From Ligustrum vulgare (Eukaryota > Streptophyta > Magnoliopsida > Lamiales > Oleaceae), in assembly GCA_963555705.1 (NCBI GenBank), contig OY743184.1, positions 23,782,859 to 23,846,858 of the forward strand: a DNA stretch of 64,000 nt. Direction: 5' to 3'. Under the pieces are notes generated by a model. That model saw nothing but the letters and a program-made list of their open reading frames with translations. It had not been told where the DNA came from and ran no database searches. The translations under genes were made by a program, and so were the position numbers. Shown here in pieces: positions 21,180 through 32,330 of this stretch. Position 1 is the first letter of the stretch. Every line of letters starts with the position of its first letter.

Positions 21180-21600
21180 TTTGAAATAATTTAAGACAAT
21201 TTCGAAGATGAAGTTTCGAAGTACCCCAAGCGGGACATCACTTTCGACAAGAAGGCTTCTTACATAACCAAGTGAGCTTGGTGGTATTTTTTTTAGGAAA
21301 ATCTTGATTTTCTGATTTTTTTTTTTTTTTTTTTTTTTTCCTTTTTTGATTAATTCATTATATTTTATTATTTACTTTATTCTAGATAGACGTGATTTAA
21401 GGCAACTAGGCTAATTCTATATTGTAATCTTTTCCTTCTAGATATGCGTGATATAAGTCAAATAGGTTAATTTCCTTGTGTATATATACGTTGTAAATCT
21501 CAATAAATCGATTTGAGAAAATTATTTTCTTCAAATTGTGTTCTTTATCAATATTCTTATTTTAATATTAGACCTGTTAGTTAACCTATATTTGGCTTAT
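21180..21600 (+). repeat. Possible 3' LTR of the plus-strand Copia
   Basis: It follows the end of the RNase H region, contains a long poly-T tract (about 21321-21341), TATA-like TGTATATATACG (21478-21489) and an LTR-like ending with AATAAA. It contains a direct repeat of about 40 bp starting TCTAGATA at 21383 and 21439. Ends were not fixed and no second copy was found. Confidence 0.35.
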
Positions 21601-22266
21601 GTTTATAAATTGTTTGTAAATACTCAAGTCAATTTTTATTCACATTTCTAGAGATACAAATATATATTATTCATGTATCCACTACTGACATCATTCTATT
21701 TATAATTTAAACTATTTTAATTAAATACTTTCCAAAAATGCTTTCAATAATAAAACCTATAATAAATTTACTTTCAAACAATAAAGCGTTGAAGGGGCGG
21801 GGGGTGGGTGGGTGGGTGTTGGAGTGCTCTTATACAAACAGAAAATCACCCAAAATACACGTAAGCAACATTTTGAATTAATAATTTACAAACAACTTAC
21901 AACTTATAGTACAATACATTAGTAAGTAATGAATTTTAGTCGACAAATAATATTATACGTTGTATAAGAGTAGACAAAAATTCTAAACTATACGCTTCAA
22001 AATTCTAATTATAAAAATAAAAATAAAATTGGCTTGCACATATGTAGACGTGTCAAAAATAAATTATAATTTTCCAAGACTATATACCATATTGAATTTT
22101 ATTTATGTTGAAGTAGTACCAAATTACATTTTAAATATAAATATCTGCTGTTTGATTCATATTTTAATGAATTATATGTCAAATCCTATTTTGACTTATG
22201 CGGGTCCCATGCATGAAGAAACTAGAATGACAGTAACCTCGGCTGACATAGATGATGCCTGACATG
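21601..22266. other. AT-rich spacer with a G-quadruplex candidate
   Basis: No gene seen; the 77-codon frame near 22029 has no motif. At 21794-21818 five G runs separated by single bases (GGGG C GGGGGG T GGG T GGG T GGG) form a strong plus-strand quadruplex candidate in otherwise AT-rich DNA. Confidence 0.6.
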
Positions 22267-22274
22267 CTTTTCAC

Positions 22275-22834
22275 TGGGGGTGGGGGTGGGCGTGAGTTGG
22301 GTTGTGTCGATTTTTTGTCCAACCCGAACTCAACCCACTATGGTCGGGTTGATAAAAAATCAACCCAACCCAAACATGAGTTCAAACTCAATCCAACCCA
22401 ACCCAATCAAGTTTCGGTCGGGTCGGAATGAGTGGTTTGGGTTGGGTGGTTTGGGCTTTGATCCAATTAAATAAAATTCTTAGAAAATTAAAAAATTATG
22501 CCCATAAATCAAATAAATTTTGTAAAATACAATAAGCTCAAATATAATAAATGGAATATTTTCTAATAAAACTAAAATATGTTCAAATTATATTTGAGAT
22601 TTATCCAATGAATTTAAGATTCTTGAAATTTAAATGATCTTATATTTTTAAAATTTTGATTGGGTCGGGTTGGGTTGGGTTTGTCATCCAACCCACAACC
22701 CCACCCAACCCAAACAATTTTTTTTTTTTTATAACCCAACCTAACCCAATTTTCATCAAAACCCAATCCAACCCGATCGGGTTGGGTTGGGTTGAACGGT
22801 TTTGACGGGTTGGACGGGTTGATGCCCACCCCTA
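22275..22834. mobile_element. Non-autonomous hAT element with CAACCC repeats
   Basis: 560 bp flanked by CTTTTCAC / CTTTTCAG (22267-22274, 22835-22842; 7 of 8 match). The right end read inward is TAGGGGTGGGCATCAACC; the left end has TGGGGG once extra and then TGGGGGTGGGCGTGAG, so a hexamer has been duplicated at the very tip. Both subterminal regions are filled with GGGTTG / CAACCC words in both orientations. AT-rich core, no transposase. Open frames at 22280-22474 and 22614-22829 are repeat artefacts. Confidence 0.75.
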
Positions 22835-23057
22835 CTTTTCAGTGTATATATTTCCCCCAAATTTCCCTTTAACGTCTATTATCATTTGCAATTGCTAAAT
22901 TGAATGGAGGGTTTTATAGTCTTGATATGATTAAACAGTCACAAAATATAGACGCCATACATAGATTCGTTCCCGCAAACAATATTTTATCGTAATATTA
23001 CTGTTCTACTGTGCAAAAACGCATTAAAATTAGATTTTCATGCACATTAAATAGCAA

Positions 23058-23208
23058 CAATGCTACACTCACAATGTTATCCACAATGTGGATGTCAATC
23101 TCCTCAAATTTGGGGTGTGACCATAAAATTTGAATTTTGTGACCCCACCCTAATGTGAGGAAAATTATTTTTCACATTGTGGATGACATTATGAAAATAG
23201 AGTTATTC
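23058..23208. mobile_element. Hairpin MITE (foldback)
   Basis: About 150 bp that can fold almost end to end: ACAATGTTATCCACAATGTG (23071-23090) pairs with 23173-23192 at 18 of 20 positions, and inner arms around GGTGTGACC...AAAATT / AATTTTGTGACCCC pair near the centre. The family and TSD are not determined. Confidence 0.6.
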
Positions 23209-23780
23209 ATCAAATATGGACTGGTAAGAACAGACTTTTACCTTGGACACAGTTGTTCACTAAACATCATGTAATTTTTAACTTTTATTTTCTTCAATCA
23301 ATACTTACGTACGTGTCTACTTCACAACGGTTTTATTACATTTCCAAATAAAAAGGGTGGACTAAGAGAGGGTGCCGCTGAAAATTATTGCTTTCATTTC
23401 ATGCTGTTAACTCAAATTAAGTAGTTAGTAATAAATAATAATTAATGAAAGGATTAAAGGTTGATAGAGACTTAAAGCCATGAATGAAACGTACTGATCA
23501 ACAGATTAGGGCATTTTGCTTCTCACCAACCCAACCCAGTTTGTGAGTTGTGACTTACCTAAAAAGGAGATTAGGTTTATTATATATATTGAGGGACCAT
23601 TAATACACAGCATATTTTACGCTCTAAGATGCTTTTTCTCATTTTAATTGGTCCAGAATTTTTTTTTTTTTTTTTTTTTTAAAACCTCGAATATTATTAA
23701 ATAGGAATAATCCCGAGAAAGTATCTAAAGGATGAAGCTTTTCCATTTCGAAGGAAGGTGTTCCATTAGCCTAAACCATA
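23209..23780. other. Intergenic, nothing recognised
   Basis: AT-rich sequence with a 23-base poly-T run near 23660. No coding or RNA signal seen. Confidence 0.4.
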
Positions 23781-23788
23781 TCTTAGAT

Positions 23789-24353
23789 TAGAGATGTCAA
23801 TAGGGCGGGTAACCCCAACCCCCGTGCTCCGCCCCACGAGATGAACCTCAAATCCAAACCCGCCCCATGACCCGCTAACTTATAACGGGATGGGACGAGT
23901 ATGGGTTCGGGGCGGGGCATCCAATACCCGCCCCGTCCCGTTAACGCCCCGTTTATTATTATTATTTTTTTTTTAAAAATTTATTTGAACAATTTTTCAC
24001 TTGTTTTATTATTAAACTTCATCCCTTGTAATTAAATTTTTTTTTTTAAACAATACAATATCAAACAATATTTTTTCCAACAAGATCCTATGATATATTT
24101 AAATATTCATCAAAAACAAAAACTAACAAAATATAATATTTTTTCAAACATATAGTAAAAAAATTAATTATTTTTTAATGTAAGTTGTGGGGCGGGTCAA
24201 AAAAAAACCCGCCCCGTCCCATACCCGCTTCGAGTTTTTCATTTTAATCTCATACCCACCCCATCAACTCGTGGGGCGGCTTTTTTTTTTTTGCCCCGTT
24301 AGGATCGGGCACCCATCGAATTTAGAGCGAATCGAATTTTTTTGTCATCCCTA
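23789..24353. mobile_element. Non-autonomous hAT element with GCGGGG repeats
   Basis: 565 bp with ends TAGAGATGTCAA and (read inward from the right) TAGGGATGACAA, matching 10 of 12. It is flanked by TCTTAGAT / TCTTAGAC (23781-23788, 24354-24361; 7 of 8). Subterminal regions carry many CCCGCCCC / GGGGCGGG words in both orientations. The 80-codon frame across the right end is an artefact of these repeats. Confidence 0.8.
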
Positions 24354-24361
24354 TCTTAGAC

Positions 24362-24779
24362 TAATGATTATTTTATTTGAAACTCGTGATATGTATGGAT
24401 GGATGAAGTTAAATAAGACGAATTATTAATTAATATCCATATCCTGATAAATAGATAAACCCAAAATATTATCTCAAAATTCTAGGTTTTTTAACCATAA
24501 ATTTGGTGAAATATATTTGAATTGTAAGTCAATATGATGACAGCAAAATAACTTCTAAGCATGCTTCTCATTTTAGTCTGCCACAAAGGTTCGAATATGA
24601 TGATCGTCTAACTTAGCCTCTTTTGGAAAATATTTGTTTTTACAATATAATTTTCCAAATCACTTTTTAACCACACATATTTTCTCTCTTCACTTTTCAA
24701 TCACAGACCTAGAAAACATAAAAAGCCATGTTTTTAAACAAAAAACTTTTAACAAACAAAGCCTAATGAGCACAAATAT
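24362..24779. other. Intergenic, nothing recognised
   Basis: AT-rich, no gene or repeat border seen between the hAT element and the CACTA end. Confidence 0.4.
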
Positions 24780-25235
24780 CACTACTAAAATTGACTCTTC
24801 GAGCACATACATTTTAACAACAGAATCAGAATAAGTCTGTTGGTAACCAGCAATATATTATCCGTTGGTAAAAGTGATCATTGTTCATCAACACAAATTA
24901 GTAACTAATATTCCGTTTGTAATGGTAATAATTTTTTACCAAAGGAATTTTGTGCCTAATGATGTTCGTTCTCTACCAACGATTATCAGCAACAAACATT
25001 TGTAAATATTTCACCATCGAAAATTCATCAACAAAATGATTCCATTGATTTACAACAACGAAATTTCTGCTTGTAATGTTAATAGCATTTTATAACAACC
25101 AAGATTCCGTGCCTAATGATGTTTGCATCAGAAATGACGTTTCCATTGGTATTGAAAATATCATTTTACCAAAGGAACTTTCGTGCTTAATGCTATGTTT
25201 ATTTTTACCAATAGTAATAAAAACTGTAGATTTTT
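24780..25235. mobile_element. CACTA end fragment (CCAACGG family)
   Basis: Starts CACTACTAAAATTGACTC, a CACTA terminus, followed by subterminal repeats of the TTACCAACGG / CCGTTGGTAA type in both orientations (24840-25210). No transposase gene. A weak right end GATTTTTTGTGTGG followed by TAT, with TAT also before the left end, could make a 456-bp deletion derivative, but the right terminus is too decayed to be sure. Confidence 0.5.
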
Positions 25236-25570
25236 TGTGTGGTATTTCAATTTTCTTCGAGAATAACGTTTTTTAATTATCTTTTACATAATTAACAACT
25301 TTTCACAATCAAGTGTTTTTAAATGTTGTTCATTTAACTAATATATAAAATTCGAAACAAAAATATAAAATAGAATACAATTGCTTCACTAGTTGGGTTG
25401 CACTTTCATAACCATCAAGTCAAGGGTTCGAATCAAATGTGCATTTACATAAAAATCACATTGAATAGGTGCTTGGGTGAGCCTTATCAGTTGAGTTGTT
25501 GGGTTGGGCTGTAAGGAAACTTGTCGGATCGGGTATATCATTTTTTTTTAATTAAATTTCGTATTTTGTG
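25205..25570. repeat. Dispersed repeat copy 2 with tRNA-like SINE core
   Basis: Homologous to 17664-18140. It contains TTGCTTCACTAGTTGGG (A-box-like) and, 33 bases on, GGTTCGAATC (25425-25434), a perfect pol III B box, with CATAACCATCAAGT between them as in a tRNA-Met-type anticodon arm. That suggests a tRNA-derived SINE embedded in a larger repeat. No TSD identified. Confidence 0.5.
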
Positions 25571-25606
25571 ATGATGTGTAGTTATTAACAACTAAAACAT
25601 GGTTGG

Positions 25607-26239
25607 TGTTGTATACCGAGCTGAGGTGGAGGACAAATTCAATAGTCAAAGGTCAATGGTCAATGCATCTTCTAAGTAACAGGACGACCTAGAAACCAAT
25701 GAATATTTAAATATGCATGACAGACTAAAGCTGCAGCCCAGCAATAGCAGAGCTGAGTCATCGTACTAAGGTGATCTTGACATGCGAGGTGATTTCATGC
25801 ACCCGAGATGGTCCCTTCCGAACCAACCTGAAAGGACCAAACCGAGGTGAAAATGGAGGCTCTGCAGAATGGTCAAATCAGCTGAATTATGCGTCAGAAA
25901 TCATTATTAACTGTAAAATGTCAATGTAATCATTTGATATGAGTTTGTCAGAAATGTCAGTTACCAATGTCAATCACATCTTACAGATGTGATGTATTGT
26001 AATAATTATGTTTGATTTCCTATGCAACTATACATAGGAGATATAAATGTTCACTTATGGGCAATTAATACAAGAAACTCTCCCAATTTTCGCCATTTGA
26101 ATATCAAGTCATGACCTGATAGTCAGATCAGCTCCGAACTAGATGTGAAACTATCCCATTATAGATTCAATTCTCTTTTGATATGATTATCTATTCATTT
26201 AATTTATCTTCTATTTTCCACCGAATTCCAACTGCAACA
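25607..26239 (+). repeat. Solo LTR candidate
   Basis: Starts TGTTGTATACC and ends ACTGCAACA, with a TATA-like AGGAGATATAAATG (about 26036-26049) and an LTR-like distribution of signals. The flanking pentanucleotides (gttgg / agtgg) match only in part, and no internal domain adjoins, so this is a solo LTR or an eroded one. Lineage unknown. Confidence 0.45.
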
Positions 26240-26289
26240 AGTGGACCCGCATACTTAACCAAAAATCCCAAATTCAAGTTTTTCTAATG

Positions 26290-27486
26290 TGTAAATTCAA
26301 AGTTGTCCAAATTTTATGTTTAAACGAACAGACTGTCACAGATAAGTCTGGACAATAACAAATTAACAGTGAATCATTAAGATTTATTTTAGTGCAATAC
26401 CATATGAATATTGTCGATGCAGATTCGTCTGGATTGTAAAACATAAATAGACAGTGTAAACTATGCAGAATTGTAAGAAGATAAGAACACTATATTTTAG
26501 CTTTACGTGGGAAAAACCCTAACAGGAAAACCCACGACCCGCGCCCTGGGACAAAAATCAATCATTATATAAGAAAAGAATTTATACAGATCAATCTAAA
26601 CTATAGGATAAATCTACGCATAGAGTTATCAAACACCCAAGAAATAAATCACTCCATGATCCTTTTATGATGTGTAATACGAGCTGGCGTTCCACCACTC
26701 TTCAATAACTTTATTTGATACTGCAAAAATCTTCAGCAATACGAACTCCCGTTCGATCTTGACTCAAACCTCTCGTTTGATCTTTAGGCTGAAAGACTTT
26801 TCTTCTCTAAGTGATTGATAATCTCCTTCCGGAGAACCAACAACACAAAGTGTAGTGGACGTGTATTTTTGGAGCACCACACGAATTTTCTTAATTCTAC
26901 ATGTCTCAAGGAAAACAATTCATGTTTACCTTATTTATGAGCAATTGGATTGCTTGTCCATCAAGAATCCTACTTGCACTCAATCTTGATTTCCTGTAAT
27001 AAAATCAAGAATAAGATAAGGTGAGATAAATCAAGAATCTTATGATAATGAACAATAGGGTAAGATAATTATAAATCCAATAATCTTACCATAAGCGATG
27101 ATAAGGTAAGATAATCAAGGTTGTTTGCAAATCTTACCATAAGTGATAAACTTGGATACCAGGAATGATATCATCAAGATACTCGGTCATCAAGATTTTC
27201 TTGATCAATATTTCTTGATGTAATCTTACCATAAGAGATAAACTTGGATACTAAGAAATAAATCATAAAGAAACTCGGTCCAATCATAAGATTATACTCG
27301 GCCAAATCACAAGATTATATTCGGCCGAATCACAAGATTTTCACAATATTTCGAGATCAACATATCTTGATTCTAATCATAAAAGATCAATATTTCTTAG
27401 TTCAAACAAAATAATCATCATCTCCAAAAATAAAATGAAAGAACATAGGAAGCATCAAACGGAAGTTACTTCAACAGTCAATAACA
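26290..27486 (-). repeat. 3' LTR of the Sirevirus
   Basis: 1197 bp; on the minus strand it starts TGTTATTGACTG at 27486 and ends GAATTTACA at 26290. Its 3' end region aligns with the truncated 5' LTR at 35716-36165 through long shared stretches (such as TTTACGTGGGAAAAACCCTA). It holds several near-repeats of AATCTTACCATAAG in the U3 part. No coding. Confidence 0.85.
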
Positions 27487-27779
27487 CCAAAAAAAAAAAA
27501 AATTATGAAAGATGATGAAAACTACTACTCCCTCTCTTCGGAACAAAGAGGGGAAGCCATCAGTACCATAGAACCTGCAAGCAGAAACCCAAACATAGGC
27601 TAAAGTCGGTTACATAAAAAATTGTTTTAAAACAAAATGCAAGAACATAGTTTCAAAAGCAATGAGAATGAGTAGATGCATCTGTCTGAGTGGAGATCAG
27701 CCCTAGTTCTTCCTCTGTTTCTTTGATTCAGGGAGCTTCTTGACTGCAACTTTCCTCTTTTCATTGGCAGTCTCTGGAG

Positions 27780-29479
27780 CTATATCCTTTGAAGATCCTC
27801 AAACAACTGATCCAGCATGTCTTTAAGTCTTTTGATACAAGCCTTGAGGTTAGATACCTCTTCCTTTAACCCAGCAATCTTTGCTTCTAGCTAGCCAATT
27901 CTGGCATCCTGGCCAGAGGAATCCTGGTTTCCAGCAGTGTCACCCAAACTCTGTTTTCGGTGGGAGGTTTGCACCTCCAGTGTTTTCTTGCATCTGACCT
28001 TGTTTAACACCTTAGGAGTGATCACCAAATCATCCTCCAACGCCTGAATACCCTGATCACGAAAAAACTGTGAAATAATCCAAGGATAAACCAACAAATA
28101 TGTATTACCCTGTTGAGGACCACTCCCCGAAACCCGACCAACAATTGAACTCCAAATTCGAGAAGCAATATCAATGTTTCTCTTAGTGCCAAGAAGAAAG
28201 AGAGTCCTAGCATACTCTTACTCGAAGCTCGACTCATGAATTAGTTGGTCAAAATTAGCTTTCACAATTTTATGCAAAATCTGGTACTTTTTAGACATCT
28301 CGGATCTAGGAAGTTGTTTAAGTCCTTTAACAGGCCAAGTAAATTTTTCCCCAGTTAATTCTACTGCAATTTCATCATTGGTAGCCTCAATTGCATCGTC
28401 CTCATTTGCACATTCATCCTTCAGACCTAGCCATTTCCTATGATCCTTTACAGTAAATTTTACTTGCTGTCCCCTAACAAATACTGCAGTTGTAAACAAC
28501 CACTTCTTGGAATTGAAATCAACAGGAATATTAGCATAAAATTCTTTCACCAGAGTTTCATTAATCTCTCCATCACAGTTGACCATTTTTTCTAGCCCAA
28601 AGTGATTTACAATGTCCTCAATACCAAAAATCATCAAACTCTTCCATAGAAATTCTGAACTCATAGTGTAAGCGTTTACCCAAAATATGTTTATGGAAAT
28701 CATTGTACGCGTCGGATGATCAGAATTTGAAATTGAAGGGGGTAAACATACCTCTTGCCGTCTGCATAGGTGTGCAGATGAAAGAAGAAGTATCAAATTT
28801 AGATCTCTCTGGGTCAGCAGATGGGTCTCCCTTAGACTTTTTCTTCTTTGAACTTAGTGCGGCTTCTTCCACCTTTTTCTTTCCCTTTTTGTCAGGGATC
28901 ACAGTTTCTTTCTCTGCCTCATCCTCTGATTTCTCAGCTTCATCCACGTCCTCAGACTCCTTTGTTTCTTCTGATTTTTCTACACCTCCAGACTCTTCTA
29001 CTTCCTCATCCTCCTCCTCAGATTTCTCACCAGACACATCCTACTCATCTGATTTTTCTTTTCCATCTTTTGACTCAGATTCACCAGATTCATGTACACC
29101 TTCTTCTTCCACAATTTTCTCATCTTTTTCCCTTCTCATAGTTGCAACTTTTCTTACTCCCTACAATTCACTACGAATATCCAAGGGGGGAAATATGACT
29201 TTGGCCAAGATTACCTGATATGGGCGTCAAGTTTATACCCATGGTATGTGGAATGATGGAGATGCCCTCGCTCAATTTAGCCATAAGTAGAGCAGGAGTT
29301 GGAGTAGTACCGAAGATAGAGAGCTAAGTCGGGGTAGGGCTGATACCGGAGGTTGGTACCGCCACAATGGAGCCTTTGCTTGGTGTTGCCATCTCTGATG
29401 GGTTTGGAAGGGAATATTCTACATTGTAACTGCCTCCTCGAGTGACTCTCCTTCTTCCATATTGCTTGCTCCTAGCCAT
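27780..29479 (-). pseudogene. Sirevirus envelope-like third ORF (plant transposon protein domain)
   Basis: Read down from ATG 29479 (MARSKQYGRRRVTRGG). A TAG interrupts near 29320. A long acidic/Lys-rich low-complexity part (28800-29130) has another TAG at 29042. It is followed by the domain KEFYANIPVDF, KKWLFTTAVFVRGQQVKF and KWLGL (28218-28680), which matches the putative plant transposon / envelope-like protein family found after pol in Sireviruses. A frameshift follows, then LVYPWIISQFF and, beyond a TAG at 27891, an in-frame coiled-coil-like segment (EAKIAGLKEEVSNLKACIKR) ending at 27780. No signal peptide or convincing membrane span is evident, so real envelope function is doubtful. Confidence 0.65.
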
Positions 29480-30617
29480 ACTCAAGATGGGTGATGAATG
29501 GAAGTTAGGGTTTTGATGAGAGGAGATTTGGGAGTTAGGGAACGTGATGTAAATACCAGAGATATGTGAGGGTTTTTGGGTTTAAGTGGGACTCAAATAA
29601 AAAGAAATTAGAGTTTAATAAGGTAACTAGAAGATCTTGAGAGTCCTGATTCCCGCCAACTTATTTCCTTCAAAAATAGGATAAATAGAGAAACATAATA
29701 ATTCAAGAATTAGGAAACAAATATATTACCAAAATTGGGCCCCACAAATAACTGACTTGTTCTGCAAGATTTGCACATATTTACCCATAATATACTGCCT
29801 TAAATAAATATTTTTAGAATAATATCTAAAATTTGTAAAAAATAAAATCTAAATGCATCCGGTGACCTGAGACATGTCTGAGCACTATAGGCATCTGTTG
29901 AGGTAGATACATCTGGTACTGTACAGTCCACCACGTATATGATTAAGTTGATTGAGGTGCGTGTGTCATCTGATCAATGTTTAGTCATTCACATACTGTC
30001 AAAAAAATATGATTGCCTTGACTTATTGATTTGTCACCTAGTGCACAATAAGAGCGATCAAGATCTATATAAAGTACATTTTCTCAAATCCGGCTTGCCG
30101 ACTTTTTCAATATTGTGGCAATGTCTTTTGGAGGTGGAAACAACTTCACACAATCCCAGAAGTTATCTTACAAGAGGTTCCCCTTTAGATAGAAGAAGGG
30201 TATGAACTTGGCTTGGATTGGTAGATTCACACAATCTCTAGAAGTTATCTTACTAGGTTTTCCCCTTTTTCTTTGATAATTTCACTTTTTCCTCATATAT
30301 TTCCTTTTTGACTAAAGGGGATGAACTTGGCTTGGATAGACAACCTTCTTTTCCACTAGCCTTGCCTTTCAATAATAAGAATATATGTGCAATGCTATAA
30401 AAAAGATTCAAACCACAAGTCTACACACAGAATATGAAATCTCATCCAGTAGCAAAACATATGACTTAGACAGTAGTGACTTATCCTTTCAATTGTCCAT
30501 ATTTGAGTGCTAGTAAGAGCCATCAGCCAGATGTATCTATCTCGTTGTCAGCCTGAAGCACTCAGATATATCTGTAAGCAAAAACATGATCTTCACTTAG
30601 TATAAGAATAGGATAAG
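29480..30617 (-). other. Sirevirus spacer between pol and env-like ORF
   Basis: Non-coding. A degenerate duplication of about 75-80 bp (about 30148-30222 and 30228-30340) shares CACACAATC...AGAAGTTATCTTAC and AACTTGGCTTGGAT. Each copy carries a polypurine tract on the element strand (AAAGGGGAA and AAAAAGGGGAAAA), resembling the multiple PPT-like motifs known from Sireviruses. Confidence 0.5.
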
Positions 30618-32330
30618 TTAACCTAAATGCGTACAAATAAAAAGAAAAAAATGTGTTTTTTTAATATGCATGTTCCTACTCAGGAGGAGATGATACTCCA
30701 ATTTGTTTCCTAAGATTTTCAAATTGACAGTATCGAGGGCCTTAGTGAACAAATCTGCAAGCTGTAAATCAGTCTGTATGTGCCCCAGATTGATAATCTT
30801 TTGTTCCACCAATTCTTTGATGAAGTGGTGGCTGATGTCAATGTGTTTTGTTCTGGAGTGCTGGACATGATTTTTTGAGATGTTGATAGCACTAGTGTTA
30901 TCATAGCACATAGTGGCTTGTTCTGTAGATATCCCATAATCTTCCAACATTTGTTTCATCTAAAGGAGCTGTGTACAGCAACTACCGGCTGCAATATACT
31001 CCGCTTCGGTTGTGGAAAGGGACACTAAATTTTGTTTTCTGCTTAGCCATGCCACCAGGTTGTTTCCAATGTAAAAACAGCCTCTAGATGTACTCTTCTG
31101 ATCATCCACATTCTCAGCCCAGTCTGCATTTGAATAACCTACAAGATGGGCAGTAGTGTCTCTAGTAAACTGGATTCCATAACTTAATGTACCACTTACA
31201 TATCTGATGATCCTTTTTACAGCAGCAATGTGAGACTCCTTGGGTTTGGCCTGATATCTTGCACATACTCCAACACTGAATGACATGTCTGGCCTACTAG
31301 CAGTAAGATACAGAAGACTTCCAATCATGCTTCTGTAGAGGGATGGATCTACATCCTTGCTGCTGTCATCCTTTGAAAGTTTCAGTGTATTTTCCATGGG
31401 AGTTCTCATGGCCTTTGCATCTTCAAGTCCAAATTACTTCACCAGATTTTTTGCATACTTTGCTTGAGATATGAATATACCAGATTCGTCTTGCTGTACC
31501 TGTAAGCCAAGGAAAAAAGTTAGTTCACCGACCATACTCATTTCAAATTCTCTTTTCATTGTATTTATAAATTCATCAATTTTGGACTTTGAGGTAGACC
31601 CAAATACAATGTCATCAACATATATTTGAGCTACCATTAGTCTAGGATTCATATTCTTAATGAAAAGAGTTTTATTAGTTCCTCCTATTTTGTATCCTTT
31701 GCTCAACAAGAATGATGTGAGCCTTTCATACCAAGCTCTGGGGGCTTGTTTCAACCCATACAAAGCCTTTTTGAGTCTAAAGACATAGTTCGGGTGAGAT
31801 GGATCTGTGAATCCTTGGGGCTGCTCCACATACGCTTCCTCATTGAGTACACCATTCAGGAACGTACTTTTAACATTCATCTGGTATAGTCTGAAATTGA
31901 TGTAGCAGGACACAGCTAGCAACAGTTTGATAGATTCCACTCTGGCTACTAGAGCAAATGTTTTGTCAAAGTCTATCCCTTCAATCTGGGTATAGCCTTG
32001 AGCAACTAGTCTGACTTTATTTCTAACAATATTTCCTTATTCATCTGATTTGTTCTTGAAGATCCATTTAGTTCCAATTACATTACCTTCTTTAGGACGT
32101 GGTACCAGTTCCCAGACGTTATTTCTTTGAAATTGGTTGAGTTCCTCCTGCATAGCTTGTACCCAGTTTTGGTCTGTCAAAGCTTCCTTGACATTTTGTG
32201 GTTCAATCTGTGATATATGACAGATGTTTCCCATATCAGCAGCAAATTTCCTTCTGGTTACATTTCTTTTAGACAGATCAGTGAGAATGTTGTCAAGTAG
32301 ATGAGCCTTTTGAATCCTAGCAGGTGATTT
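30618..32330 (-). pseudogene. Sirevirus reverse transcriptase and RNase H
   Basis: RT start with NWVQAMQEELNQFQRNNVWE (about 32130-32200); RT body at 31434-31940 with MNVKSTFLNG, YGLKQAPRAWYERL, IYVDDIVFGS (catalytic YVDD) and FFLGLQVQQDESG. RNase H at 30960-31409 (GYSNADWAENVDDQKSTSRG, SLSTTEAEYIAA) and 30618-30959 (CYDNTSAINISKN, RTKHIDISHHFI, ADLFTKAL). Frame breaks at about 32036, 31430 and 30960 (a stop in the last case). Otherwise well preserved. Confidence 0.9.

Noticed and set aside
25425..25434. A functional tRNA gene
   Set aside because: B box is good but no cloverleaf or acceptor stem can be formed; the copy at 17.9 kb is more diverged. SINE-like head instead.
28703..29218. 171-codon Ser/Asp-rich plus-strand ORF
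   Set aside because: It is the antisense of the acidic low-complexity part of the Sirevirus third ORF, which has the recognisable domain on the minus strand.
27780..29479. A true viral envelope glycoprotein
   Set aside because: No signal peptide, hydrophobic span or cysteine pattern visible; only the position and family naming suggest envelope.
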